Shown here piece by piece: positions 9,363-20,406 of a DNA stretch of 56,953 bases; positions within the stretch are counted from its first letter, which is position 1; the number at the start of each line of letters is the position of its first letter. Location of the stretch: contig JALLBK010000007.1 of NCBI GenBank assembly GCA_036940085.1, forward strand, positions 1 to 56,953. Reading direction: 5' to 3'. The DNA is from Discostella pseudostelligera (taxonomy: Eukaryota; Bacillariophyta; Thalassiosirophyceae; Thalassiosirales; Thalassiosiraceae). A program made the position numbers and the translations under genes. Under the pieces are notes generated by a model, which did no database searches, was not told the origin of the DNA, and saw only the letters and a program-made list of their open reading frames with translations.

Positions 9363-10928
9363 CTACGTAAAAAAGACGTTCCCATCCAATAAATCATCCC
9401 AATCGGTAATCTGCCATCGACCCATCTCAATCTCCCATTTGCCATCCTCATCCTCCTCTGCAGTAGAGTCCGCATCAAGCAATCGTTCTCGAACAACCAT
9501 TTCAAATCGAACCAAATGCGTTACATCCCGTGGACGCTGCACATCCTCACATCCCTGCAACACCACACCCGAGTCTACATCCCGAACACAGAATATTTCT
9601 TTGCATTGTATAGACACCTGTGCCACAATTGTAATCGATGCCATACGATTGCTGGACAAAGTAGCCGAACGTTCCATCACCTCTTGCAATCCCCGGGAAA
9701 TAAATGATCCCACCTCGATCGGGTTCAACCGTTCTCGTCCTGCCAAGTAGGCCTCCTTGTGTTTACTCTGTAATCGTTTCAACATATTGCGGTAGGTATG
9801 TCGTAAATGTGGATGATCGTCGACTAGGGAACGTGATAGTCCAAAGATGGGGAACAAACTTTCAATTTTGGCCGATACGGGTATAGTCCGAAGAAGGATG
9901 TTCACCTTGGAAGGATGGGAATGGTTTTTGGCACTTTGGTAGAGTTGACGAAGTTGACGTTGGAGCATGTAATGTTCTTCGTTGTCATATATTTCTGCTC
10001 CGTCTTCTGGTTTGGTTGCAGTAGTTCTTTCTATTGTCTTTTCCTCGGTTACTGTTGTTGAATTGTTTTCTCTAGTATTGGCGGTGTCGATGTCACCTCC
10101 CCCCTCTTCCGAGCTTAATGGAAGTGGATCAAGTAAAATGTCAACATCTACATCATATCCATCACTCTCCTCATCATCCATTAATTGATGTTTCTCTTCA
10201 ATAATCTCCTTGTCAGTTCCATTCTTCTCCGATAATAAATACACATCTTCCATCATACCCCTTACTCCCAATGCAAAGGCAGTACAAAATCCATGCCCCA
10301 TCTCCGATTCCCAATCATGACGTGTCCATGGCATGATAATGGATGGCCACGATACTCCAAGTAAATGCATGGAATTCACATACAATGCCAATCGGAACCA
10401 TGATTCCATGGGACTTGGCCATCCAGGCCCTAGTGGCCCACCACGTGTGAAGTAATCATGTGCATAATATTCATCGAGTGAATTGGTGTTGGTATTGTTT
10501 TGGCTTTCATTTTCATCGTCGTTGTCAATCTCCAATTTTCGAAGAGGCAATGTTGGCTTGATTGGTTGCACTAGACGAGGTAGAGGCTCGGATAAACTTC
10601 GCCATGGGAATATTGGTCGCGGTGGTACATATTGTGCCCCCACCAGAGATGGCGTCGTTGTTGTGTGATCTGCAGATATTGCATCATCAGCTGTGGTAGT
10701 GGCAGCGGCTGTGGCTGCCTTCTTGGTGGAGGTAGCGGTAATTGAAGATGTGTGGATATTTCGTGTACATGTAGATGATGGAGTCGATGCCTTGGCTGTG
10801 GCCGATGATCGCCCGACGACAAAAATCCCGACGACGTCTTGACAACAACGATGACGATGAAAGTGCTGCGAGCAAATTGACCGCAAGGGGCGCCGTTTGA
10901 GGGCTGCAATGAAGAGAGCCGAATTCAT
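9363..10928 (-). CDS. Tim44/MRPL45-like mitochondrial protein
   Basis: Single exon, 521 aa. The N terminus (MNSALFIAALKRRPLRSICSQ) is basic, amphipathic and lacks acidic residues for about 80 positions, consistent with a mitochondrial presequence. The middle is Thr/Asp/Glu-rich and disordered. The C-terminal about 170 residues resemble the Tim44-like domain: an alpha/beta segment SITIVAQVSIQCKEIF, a VxFEMVVRE strand, and the terminal signature GRWQITDWDDLLDGNVFF, seen in MRPL45/Tim44-like proteins. Such proteins act at the matrix face of the inner membrane in import or in anchoring the mitoribosome; which one applies here is not resolved. The gene is divergent from the Fcf2 gene, with a three-copy CCCGCCAAAAA repeat between them. 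Confidence 0.8.
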   Translation of the reverse strand: MNSALFIAALKRRPLRSICSQHFHRHRCCQDVVGIFVVGRSSATAKASTPSSTCTRNIHTSSITATSTKKAATAAATTTADDAISADHTTTTPSLVGAQYVPPRPIFPWRSLSEPLPRLVQPIKPTLPLRKLEIDNDDENESQNNTNTNSLDEYYAHDYFTRGGPLGPGWPSPMESWFRLALYVNSMHLLGVSWPSIIMPWTRHDWESEMGHGFCTAFALGVRGMMEDVYLLSEKNGTDKEIIEEKHQLMDDEESDGYDVDVDILLDPLPLSSEEGGGDIDTANTRENNSTTVTEEKTIERTTATKPEDGAEIYDNEEHYMLQRQLRQLYQSAKNHSHPSKVNILLRTIPVSAKIESLFPIFGLSRSLVDDHPHLRHTYRNMLKRLQSKHKEAYLAGRERLNPIEVGSFISRGLQEVMERSATLSSNRMASITIVAQVSIQCKEIFCVRDVDSGVVLQGCEDVQRPRDVTHLVRFEMVVRERLLDADSTAEEDEDGKWEIEMGRWQITDWDDLLDGNVFFT

Positions 10929-11095
10929 TGTGATATGATGCGATTAAACGATCATCGTCGGCGGGCAATAGAAAGCTGGACTATCAATCATTACGGATCC
11001 ATCGTCCACTATGGTTATGGTTCATGGTCGTCGTCGTCGGAGGTCAGAGCGAGAGTCGAGACGAGAAGTGAAGAGTCGGAAGTCGGCGTCGAACC

Positions 11096-11157
11096 TTCCC
11101 GCCAAAAAAGGTGCATCCTCCCGCCAAAAAGGTGCACCCTCCCGCAAAAAATGTGCG
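11096..11157. promoter_or_regulatory. Three tandem CCCGCCAAAAAGGTGCA units in divergent promoter
   Basis: Units run 11098-11119, 11120-11140 and 11141-11157. Each is CCCGCCAAAAA(A)GGTGCA with small changes; the third reads CCCGCAAAAAATGTGC. The first is preceded by TT, giving a full TTCCCGCCAAAA E2F-like site. They lie between the Tim44-like gene (-) and the Fcf2 gene (+), about 80 bases before the Fcf2 start. The GTGCA half is part of the repeat and may be a second factor site. Confidence 0.6.
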
Positions 11158-11235
11158 CCAGACAGACGGAAGTCTCACCGCCACCCACGCAGACCCACGC
11201 ACAACTAACTCCATGATGACGGCCGACACCGGACA

Positions 11236-12350
11236 ATGGCGATGACGATGAGGAACCTTCGTAGTAACACTCGTTCTTCGGCTTCCAAGCAGCCAACTTC
11301 AGTGGCAGCTGAGGCAGCTTCCAATGCTAGTGGAGAGATAGGTGGCCGTGACGATGCTGAGACTGAGAAGCAAGAACCCGTCGTCAATATCGATGTCGAT
11401 GTCGATGTCGATGTCGATGTCGATGTCGATGTCGATGTCGATGTACCGATGCCGATGCCGATGCCGATGCCGATGCCGATGCCGATGCCGATGCCGATGC
11501 CAACACTGCCGCTACCGCTGCCGCTGCCGATGAAGAAGAAGGCACCGATGCATCAATGGCCAGGATACACTCATCAAATACATCTCTCCCAATGAATCGA
11601 AAGGATGCGACAAAGAATATCAACAAATCAATAGGAAAATCAGGTCCAGGGAATGAACTGACCCATCTCATTCCTGGATATACAGCACCTATGCGTCTTG
11701 AATCGAATTTGACACTGCCAGCTCAAAGACATCATTCCTCAGGGAGTGGTGTTGTTGGTGGTGGTATTGCTCATCATGCCAACAGTCTATCCAAATTGCG
11801 TCAACGTGCCTCCCGTGCCGAGGTGGCAAGATACAATCCCACAATACCCATCAGGAAGCAGCAACAACAACTATCTACTACCACATCATTCTTATCTACT
11901 GGAGTACAGAAATCTACACCCACCACCACATCCTTCTTAACATCCGCTTCCTATCGCAAAACCCCCTCCAAAATTCATGATCCAACCGCTGGTTCCGGTT
12001 GGTTCAACATGCAACCCACATCCATGACACATCAATTAAAGACCGACCTATCACTCATTCGTAATCGAAACTATCTCGATCCTAAAAAATTCTACAAGAG
12101 TGCGGATAGTTTCGATGGTAAGATATTACAAGTTGGTACGGTCATTGAGGGAAGTTCGGAATATTATTCGAGTCGAATGACGAAGAAAGAACGGCGATTG
12201 AATATTACCGAAGAGCTGATGGCCGATGATAGTGTACGGCAGTATGCCAAGAGAAAGTATTTGGATATACAGAGTGAGAGGGATAGATCGTCGAGTTCAA
12301 AGAGGAAGGGTGGGAAGCAGATGAAGGGAAGGAAAGGAGGGAAAAGGTGA
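11236..12350 (+). CDS. Fcf2-family pre-rRNA processing protein, apparent 2-nt frameshift
   Basis: The C-terminal region (from about 11960) is a clear Fcf2 domain: GWFNMQPTSMTHQLKTDL, LDPKKFYK, LQVGTVIEGSSEYYSSR, MTKKERRLNITEELMADD and YAKRKYLDIQ, followed by a Lys/Arg-rich nucleolar-type tail. Fcf2 (yeast Fcf2, human DNTTIP2/TDIF2) is needed for early 18S rRNA cleavages in the SSU processome. The intact frame from the ATG at 11556 gives 264 aa. A good upstream frame begins at 11236 (NLRSNTRSSASKQPTS) and runs into nine Asp-Val repeats. The downstream frame upstream of 11556 reads nine Asp-Ala repeats followed by DEEEGTDAS. The two frames differ by two extra bases (AC at 11445-11446). Either this is a sequencing or slippage change and the true protein is about 370 aa, or translation starts at 11556. 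Confidence 0.8.
11392..11501 (+). repeat. Dipeptide-coding (GATGTC)9 / (GATGCC)9 tract
   Basis: Nine GATGTC-type hexamers (11392-11445, the last being GATGTA) encode Asp-Val in one frame. They are followed by nine GATGCC hexamers (11448-11501), encoding Asp-Ala in the Fcf2 frame. The units differ by one transition. The join reads GATGTACCGATGCC, where GATGTCGATGCC would keep the frame. Long hexamer tracts are prone to slippage and to assembly error. Confidence 0.85.
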
Positions 12351-12581
12351 TGAAGGTAGGACGGAAGAGGCATTAAAGTTGACGAACATCATGCAGCGAG
12401 GATCACTCTCGTACTCCCAGTAAAGATTTTAGATGAGTAGGGAAACATCTCCGTCTAATCATTAATGTTACAATGTCATGTCTTCACTAAGACACGAAAT
12501 ACATCTTCTCTTCGGAGAGTCACAATTATGCCTGTCCAACACAACAACACCATCGTTTCCTCCCATCCATGATGATGACCA

Positions 12582-14009
12582 TCAAGCTTCCATCTCCCCA
12601 ACCCCGCCTCCACTATGCGAAACAAAGCTCACCACCCCCGTCCATATCAAGTCAACCGCATTCACACTCAAGACCCTCAATTGCACTGGCAGGAACCGAA
12701 AACTCAAAAATTGCAATGGAATTAATGCACTACTCGTACATACCGATGCCTTCATCGTGGGTAGATACACATTTCGTAAATTTGGCAAAACATGTCGCCG
12801 CAGTGAATGTCCCTCCAACAATCCCGTGGCAATAATGCCTGTGCAGACAAATATACCATCGAGGAAGACACTATCAGCCACCACGTGGGATAATGCCGCC
12901 AACGATCGATATAATCCATCCCCTGCCACTACTGGAATGATGTATTCGAATAATTCATATCCGTAGTGCATCAGTGGAGATGAGACCAAGAGACATTCTA
13001 GGAAACGGGCTAAGCCACGTCGATAATCGTAGATGTTCTTCGTCTTCTTGTTGTGTATTGAAAATGGTGATGGTGTTGTTGCTGCTACTGCAGTAGTTGC
13101 AGCAGTGGAAGAGTGGCTATGTTGTTGTAGTTGTTGCTGTGGGTGATGCTGGTGGTAGTGTTGGTAGGCATTATCCGACGCACCCGCCCGAAGGAGGAGG
13201 GAGGTGACTGCCATCTCCTTCTCCGAGGCTTCTCCCACCGACGATGTTAACATATTCGACGATGACTCCAACCGTTGTTGTTCCAACTTCTTCATCAACA
13301 GCTTATATTCAAATAATTGTGCACCATAATCACCAATCCATGCAATAATTCCCCCGGTAATGCATTTGGTTAGCAAGGGTGATATCTCTAGTCGAGTTAA
13401 ATACCATGATGAGAGTGAGGAGAGTAGTCGTAATGTCGTCTTGAAGGATCGTAGCCATAATCCTCGACGAGAGGTTATTAGTGCCGCAATTATTGCGGAG
13501 AGTAGGATGGCAGGATGATTGCTAGTATTGTTTGAAAATTGATCTATTATCCGGGAGGCAACGGACGGAATGCTGTTGGCGGATGAATTGTTCGGTCTAC
13601 CATCATTGATCACGCCCCATAAAGTAGTATGCTCTTGAGCACCGCTCTTGTCCAACACGTGGCCATCTTGCACTTCATGATTGTCGTCAATAATATTTTC
13701 TTCATCATCGGCAACTGATGAATCTGATGAGTAGAAGGTACCATCGAATAATTCTCTAGCATTAATAGTCGCGGCAGATACTGACGATGACGACGACGGT
13801 GATGAGGGTGCTGTGAATCTACTACTATTGCTCCCCGAAGTCGGTGTCGTCGACGATGACGATCGCTTACGTTGGACATTGGATGAAAACCCCAAGACGG
13901 CTCGACGTGGAACGACGCTGGCATCTACTGTGGTGATAGTGTTGACTAGCAGGAGAGTTAATATGCCGATGCATCGATGATCGAACTGCATGATGGTGGA
14001 TTTGTTCAA
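12582..14009 (-). CDS. Mpv17/PMP22-family membrane protein, copy 1
   Basis: Single exon, 475 aa, much longer than the usual about 180-220 aa for this family. The N-terminal about 30 residues form a hydrophobic signal (LTLLLVNTITTVDA), then a Ser-rich disordered stretch. The family core begins with WYLTRLEISPLLTKCITGGIIAWIGDYGAQ, whose PLLTK-x3-GG-x4-GD-x2-AQ pattern is diagnostic. It continues after a His/Gln/Ser-rich insertion with RRGLARFLECLLVSSPLMHYGYE, then LIPLQFLSFRFLPVQLRVLSVNAVDLIW. Four membrane segments are expected. Family members sit in mitochondrial, peroxisomal or plastid membranes and are linked to channel activity; the signal-like N terminus would suit a plastid or secretory route. 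A second family member lies at 19483-20406. Confidence 0.85.
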   Translation of the reverse strand: MNKSTIMQFDHRCIGILTLLLVNTITTVDASVVPRRAVLGFSSNVQRKRSSSSTTPTSGSNSSRFTAPSSPSSSSSVSAATINARELFDGTFYSSDSSVADDEENIIDDNHEVQDGHVLDKSGAQEHTTLWGVINDGRPNNSSANSIPSVASRIIDQFSNNTSNHPAILLSAIIAALITSRRGLWLRSFKTTLRLLSSLSSWYLTRLEISPLLTKCITGGIIAWIGDYGAQLFEYKLLMKKLEQQRLESSSNMLTSSVGEASEKEMAVTSLLLRAGASDNAYQHYHQHHPQQQLQQHSHSSTAATTAVAATTPSPFSIHNKKTKNIYDYRRGLARFLECLLVSSPLMHYGYELFEYIIPVVAGDGLYRSLAALSHVVADSVFLDGIFVCTGIIATGLLEGHSLRRHVLPNLRNVYLPTMKASVCTSSALIPLQFLSFRFLPVQLRVLSVNAVDLIWTGVVSFVSHSGGGVGEMEA

Positions 14010-15679
<1,670 letters not shown>

Positions 15680-16162
15680 GAAATTTAATCATAAAAGCCA
15701 AGCCGTAGTACATGGTGTGTTGCATTCTGTTCATGTCCGGACTTGTGTGTGATATCCGACAACAGAGATTGATCTGTCATCTGATCTAGAACTAGCTAGC
15801 CGCGGTTGGAAACTGAATGAGTTTCATGATGGACGATAATGAAGAGGTACGAATTGGTAAAGGCAATCAACAATCGACACGTCATTATCGTTGTTGTAGG
15901 AGTTCTCCCATGATGTTATGCTCATAATGAGAGCTTCCCGCCATTTCACCTCATATTCTTCGCCAACATTCTTCCCGCCATTTTGGCCACATTCTTCGCC
16001 ACATTCCCTTCCCGCCATTTTTGCTGCCGCTCTTGCCAGCTGCAAAAAGTGCAGCCTCTCTTCTTTTTTCTCATTGTCATCGCGTCATGAACATTCCATG
16101 TCGATGTCGGCTGTCGGCAAATAATTCTCGGCATTATTCATGCCGTCGACGTCAATTAAACC
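15680..16162. promoter_or_regulatory. Intergenic promoter with three TTCCCGCCATTT sites
   Basis: Upstream of the HA-repeat gene, TTCCCGCCATTT occurs at 15935-15946, 15972-15984 and 16009-16022, interspersed with TTCTTCGCCA(A/C) half-like copies near 15957 and 15993. The spacing is about 37 bases, roughly 3.5 helical turns. A CTGCAAAAAGTGCAGC dyad lies near 16040. The left half of the gap (15680-15900) contains the probable Dim1 3' UTR and nothing else recognisable. Confidence 0.6.
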
Positions 16163-17032
16163 ATGATGCTGGATCGGGTAATGGTAGCAGCCCTATTGGC
16201 TGCGTCTTTGTCGGCGATAGCAGCCTTCATGATTGAGCCTCTTCGTGTGTCGACGACTCCATTTTTTCTTCACGTGGCGCGTCCTCGACCACATCCTACG
16301 CCGATACGGTCACCTGTCGAATGCGCCGCCGCGTCATCTTCCAGCGGTGGCGAGGGAGATGAAACCATCATTCTTCCCACCTTCATCACCTCGCCAGTAC
16401 TCGCACTCGTCTATCCAGCATTAATCGCACACAAGGAAAAGTATGGCAATCCCAACATTCCCCTTGGCAGTGTCGATGGCAAACGATGCAAAACACTCCG
16501 ACGAATGCATTTCCAAAACAAATTAACCACCGAGGAGACGACCTACTTAACTGAATTAGGATTTCGTTTCCATTCCTTTGAGGATGTGTACTACGAATGT
16601 GACTTTGATGAAATGCTATCCAAACTACTTGCCTACCATCACGAATTCGAGACATATCAAGTTCCCAAGAAGTACGACTCCGATCCGGAATTAGGTGCAT
16701 GGGTAACAATGCTACGACGCCTCCGCCGCACTAATGACTTGCCGAAAGACCAAGTGGATAAATTAGACGCAATCAACTTTGAATGGACCTCGAATCGTAA
16801 ATGTGGTAGCTCATTCATGAAGGAATATCGGGAAGTGTTGTCGTATTTAAGTAAAGTGGTTGAGGCGGGGGGTGATGTTAAGGAATTATTGCATGAGGAC
16901 AATCATTTTATATTGAAGTGGGTTACTGCCCAACGCTTGGCATATGAGAATGGAAATTTGTCGGAATCAAGAGTGAAGTATATGGATGAACTGCCGGGTA
17001 TTGACTGGCGAAATCCCACAAGTTGGGCATGA
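16163..17032 (+). CDS. Plastid-type helicase-associated (HA) repeat protein
   Basis: Single exon, 289 aa. The N terminus is a signal peptide (VMVAALLAASLSAIAA) with Phe at the predicted +1 position (AIAA-FMIEP). A basic, Pro/Ser-rich stretch follows, the bipartite pattern used for secondary-plastid import. The rest contains HA-type repeats (Pfam Helicase-associated): a weaker unit around VDGKRCKTLRRMHFQNKLTT, a clear one LGAWVTMLRRLRRTNDLPKD with LDAINFEW, and a terminal ILKWVTAQRLAYENGNLSES with ELPGIDWR. The conserved W-x3-QR/LRR and closing F/I-x-W pattern is seen three times. These repeats are strongly expanded in diatoms; nucleic-acid binding is supposed but unproven. No helicase motor is present. 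Confidence 0.75.
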   Translation: MMLDRVMVAALLAASLSAIAAFMIEPLRVSTTPFFLHVARPRPHPTPIRSPVECAAASSSSGGEGDETIILPTFITSPVLALVYPALIAHKEKYGNPNIPLGSVDGKRCKTLRRMHFQNKLTTEETTYLTELGFRFHSFEDVYYECDFDEMLSKLLAYHHEFETYQVPKKYDSDPELGAWVTMLRRLRRTNDLPKDQVDKLDAINFEWTSNRKCGSSFMKEYREVLSYLSKVVEAGGDVKELLHEDNHFILKWVTAQRLAYENGNLSESRVKYMDELPGIDWRNPTSWA

Positions 17033-17271
17033 GCATACGTTATGTCGCTAGATACAGATCTCGTTTTGCAGTTCGTAAGGTCATGATTATTTTCATGCAA
17101 TTGGATTGTCTCCATTTCGTTAATGTTCTTCGTAATAAATTGTCAATAGCACTCCCCTGTACAAATTGTTTCTCCGCCGGGTTGAACTCGCAATGCAGAC
17201 CGTCATGGACAGAAGCAGCATCCCAATCGGGAAACATTGCAGTGAAAGAGTTCATTGATTGTTCAGTGGCT

Positions 17272-18390
17272 TCAGTCATTCTTTTCGGGCGAATGTGGCT
17301 CTTTCGCAAGCTTCAAACCAGGAATATGACCTTCGAGAAGATAACATGCCGATGCAACTGTACAAAATGGAAGTGTCAAGCATGGTGCACCATACGTGCC
17401 AAAGACTGTTTGCATGGCCCCAAACAACGCCGCTGATGCCGCAGCGCTAGTCGCACTCAAAATCATTGTATTACGAGAATGGACAAAGAAAGTACCTACT
17501 GCCATTGATGCAAGTGCTGAATTGTATCCCCATAAACCATTGGTAATATCTGTAAGATCGGCTCCTGACATAATCCCCACCAGGCATCCCGTGAAACTTC
17601 CTCCCACGGCATGCCAAGCCAGCTTCGGAGAGTACATGTAAGTCGCAGCAACGATACCTGCTCCTGTTAGATGTGAATTAACGACGAATATTTGTGAAAT
17701 TCCCGTCAATGGAGATAGAGCAATATCTTGAAATCCAGGAGGAGCGATCGAAACAGCGTCTGCGCTACTACTTGCGGTGTTCAGAAGGGGTCGAGATCGC
17801 AGTAATGATGTCAATGCCACAAGATTAAACGACCACGTCCACTGTGGCATAGACACTGCACTCTTCAACGACGCCGAGAGCACAGGTGTAGCAGCGGCAC
17901 CGACCATAGTTGATAACACCATAAACGGTAAACTCGACGGCCCAAATACGGAAATAGCACAACCAATCAAGGCACCATTGTATCCCCATAAACCATCTCG
18001 CCACGCCTGTTTGTCAAGACCAATAAACTTGGATGTCGACGTTGATGTGATAGATCCCAAGGCCGCACACGCGGCCAATGTCGGATCTCCCAGCGCTAAA
18101 CTCGCAAGTACGATACGTCCAGAATTGGTATCATTGAGAAAGATAACCTGACCCATTGCTCGAGTAGCAGAATCTAGGTGCTCAGATTGTAATATAGTGG
18201 ATAGTGTGGACTTGGGAGCTTTGGAAGTAGATAGTGACGGCGACTTGTCATTATTTTTGTTGTTTTCTCCATTTGAAAACGATGGTGGGGTAGAAGTGAA
18301 AGCGCGGGAGGTGATGCCAATAACGCAGTTTCGAGTGTAGGCATTTTGTCGGTAGCAGGCAGTAGCCAGTGCAGGAAGATATCTCGCCAT
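17272..18390 (-). CDS. Urea transporter (UT family) with a presequence
   Basis: Single exon, 372 aa. The core shows the two-fold UT repeat: AMGQVIFLNDTNSGRIVLASL and ISQIFVVNSHLTGAGIVAA as the two opening segments, and GLWGYNGALIGCAISVFG and GLWGYNSALASMAVGTFF as the paired selectivity-filter segments. LTLPFCTVASACYLL matches the final helix. About ten membrane segments are expected, as for UT-A/UT-B channels. The first about 65 residues are unusual: basic, Ser/Thr/Asn-rich, with SRAFTSTPP resembling a mitochondrial processing site and no acidic residue before position 40. Urea is therefore inferred to move across an organelle membrane, perhaps mitochondrial, though a disordered cytosolic tail is an alternative. 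It lies tail to tail with the HA-repeat gene. Confidence 0.88.
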   Translation of the reverse strand: MARYLPALATACYRQNAYTRNCVIGITSRAFTSTPPSFSNGENNKNNDKSPSLSTSKAPKSTLSTILQSEHLDSATRAMGQVIFLNDTNSGRIVLASLALGDPTLAACAALGSITSTSTSKFIGLDKQAWRDGLWGYNGALIGCAISVFGPSSLPFMVLSTMVGAAATPVLSASLKSAVSMPQWTWSFNLVALTSLLRSRPLLNTASSSADAVSIAPPGFQDIALSPLTGISQIFVVNSHLTGAGIVAATYMYSPKLAWHAVGGSFTGCLVGIMSGADLTDITNGLWGYNSALASMAVGTFFVHSRNTMILSATSAAASAALFGAMQTVFGTYGAPCLTLPFCTVASACYLLEGHIPGLKLAKEPHSPEKND

Positions 18391-19482
18391 GATCTATCTG
18401 GTAAGGTGTTCCAATGGATTGGACACCACCACCATCATACTAGATAATATTGTATCGTTCGATGCTGGTGGTGGAATGTTGAATGTTGGCTGTTTGAGTT
18501 TGATGTTTGACTCAAAGTGCACTGGATCCAGTCTGGCCGTACTTAGTCCGTGCTCAGCTCTGCCGCGCGTTGAAGTCGGAAGTGCCGACTGCCGACTGGA
18601 GAGTGCGAACTTCTTTCCAGTTCCCTGCCTCCACAACATCATCTTCGCACAAAATGGAACATCACCATGAACAAGGTGACGGTGGTATCGTAGCATAGAG
18701 ATGATAGATGATGATGTCCTCGTTGTCGCACTCTGACAAGCACCCTTCCCAACGGGCGTAAGTAGCTCCCAGCTCCTCATCACAAATTCATTATTCTTCT
18801 ATGCCATGCATTAGCATGAAGTATGCAGCATACTTAGGTAGCGCCGCTCTGCGCCCTGACATCTGGGGCAGGACGCTGTGTAGTAGGCAGCAGCCGGCGC
18901 AGGCAGGGTCACAACTCATAATCCTACCGACGATGGACGACATCAGCTGACAACAGAGAGCCACAAAGACAAAGCGGACGAGAGATGTGCTAGATAGGTG
19001 TGTTAGAAAGTGTGATTGTTTAGGGTTTAGGGCAGATGGCAGCTCTTCAGACGAGAGAGTATTGATGAAGCAGTGGGCAGAGTCCCGATGACTTGGGCCC
19101 GATGACATTAGTTCACTCTATCTTTGACAACGAGTATAGGGGGCATGCTGCGAGACTACCACACAAATCGACCAATCCATGTCGTATTAAATGCGAATTT
19201 CAATCGGTGTCTGAGATGAGTTATGAGGTATCGAACTCAACCCCGGTTGTGATCAATGCGTGCTGGGTGAGAGACGTGAGACTGCTTGGGAAACTCGCAT
19301 CCTTCATCCACTGTGTTATGTCGTTACCATGCCTATCAATCGAGCAGGAAGACGTCGGTGTTGTTTAAGTTCAGGTAAGACTTTGCGACTGTCATACTAT
19401 CGTTGCGAACAATCATTCATTATGCATTGTACTTGTCAGGACAGTATCACTCAGTATTATTTCACATTACTCTACATCAAAA
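18391..19482. other. Intergenic region without a recognisable gene
   Basis: About 1.1 kb separates the urea-transporter start from the second Mpv17-like gene, both on the minus strand. Open frames here (for example 18791-19108 on minus) have mixed composition, no domain and no upstream promoter element of the type seen elsewhere. A small palindrome AAGTATG-CAG-CATACTT lies near 18819-18836. No RNA gene was recognised. Confidence 0.45.
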
Positions 19483-20406
19483 CTAATTTAGCTCTCTATT
19501 TCGATGAGTAATGGTACTCATCACCATGACTTCAAATACATCTAATACATTCACCGCCATGCATCGCCACTTCAATGGCAGATATCGGAATGCAATCAAC
19601 TGCATCGGCCCAATACCGATCAAGGCCGCAATCCACAACGCACGCACGTTATCGATATAGTCGTCGTGGAACTCTTCTTGTAACTCTCTCCATTGACCCT
19701 CCACTACGCCGGTGACTATCATCATTATGGCAACGTAGACGAAGCCCATTATGCACTGATCAATCGCCACGTGCAGGAAGGCATTCATGTACTTCCTTTG
19801 GCTTAGGGTGTAGAAGGAATAGAACATGGTACATGAGTACTGTTCCTGGATTCGATCAACATGTTGTTCATCGGGTGTGAAACTGATACTGCTTGGTTTG
19901 TCGCCATTGGGAATGTCACTGGCAGTGAAGCTTGGACTCGAATCCGACTCCAAATCTGAATCTCTGCATCCGTCGATGATCATTTTGTCACAATCTATTG
20001 GGAATACGTGCTCGTAAAACTCGTACACGTAATGCAACATTGGGCCGTATGTCATGCCGGTCATGAACATGGCAACTACACGGCGTAGGTGAAATCCCTC
20101 CGGTTCTTCGTCTCGGATCAGTTCATAGTTATATTCAATGTATTGGGCGAGGAGATCACCCACAATAGCGGAACATCCACCAGTAATGCTTTTGGTTAGC
20201 ACGGGACGACTGTCCATCTGATGAGAATACCATGCAATGAATCTTTGTATTATGTTGGATCGAGATGATGGCTTGATCGGTGCATCATCTTCGTCCACAG
20301 AATAATACCCGTCTTCTACATCGCGAGTTTCATCGAGGATGACGGTTTTGGGAAGAGTGTCACGCTCCACTCTATTAACGTACGAGGAAGGATTCGGACG
20401 ACACAT
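19483..20406 (-). CDS. Mpv17/PMP22-family membrane protein, copy 2
   Basis: Single exon, 307 aa. The diagnostic opening RFIAWYSHQMDSRPVLTKSITGG continues with CSAIVGDLLAQYIEYN, and the protein ends with GIGPMQLIAFRYLPLKWRCMAVNVLDVFE, the usual closing W/F-x2-RYLP-x3-R-x3-N segment. TYGPMLHYVYEFYEHVFP corresponds to the P-x2-H-x-(W/Y)Y region of the family. As in copy 1, an acidic/Ser-rich insertion interrupts the middle of the domain. Unlike copy 1 it has no N-terminal signal: the first about 55 residues are polar and acidic. The compartment is unclear (mitochondrial or peroxisomal membrane). The start at MCRPNPSS is the first in-frame ATG; an upstream out-of-frame ATG at 20516 could indicate an unspliced 5' exon. 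Confidence 0.83.
   Translation of the reverse strand: MCRPNPSSYVNRVERDTLPKTVILDETRDVEDGYYSVDEDDAPIKPSSRSNIIQRFIAWYSHQMDSRPVLTKSITGGCSAIVGDLLAQYIEYNYELIRDEEPEGFHLRRVVAMFMTGMTYGPMLHYVYEFYEHVFPIDCDKMIIDGCRDSDLESDSSPSFTASDIPNGDKPSSISFTPDEQHVDRIQEQYSCTMFYSFYTLSQRKYMNAFLHVAIDQCIMGFVYVAIMMIVTGVVEGQWRELQEEFHDDYIDNVRALWIAALIGIGPMQLIAFRYLPLKWRCMAVNVLDVFEVMVMSTITHRNRELN

Noticed and set aside
11342..11671. Ser-Met, Arg-Cys and Ala-Ser dipeptide frames on both strands
   Set aside because: These are the other reading frames of the GATGTC/GATGCC hexamer tract inside Fcf2.
18394..18783. Minus-strand 129-codon frame upstream of the urea transporter
   Set aside because: It runs into the transporter's own upstream region, has no domain and looks like a chance frame.
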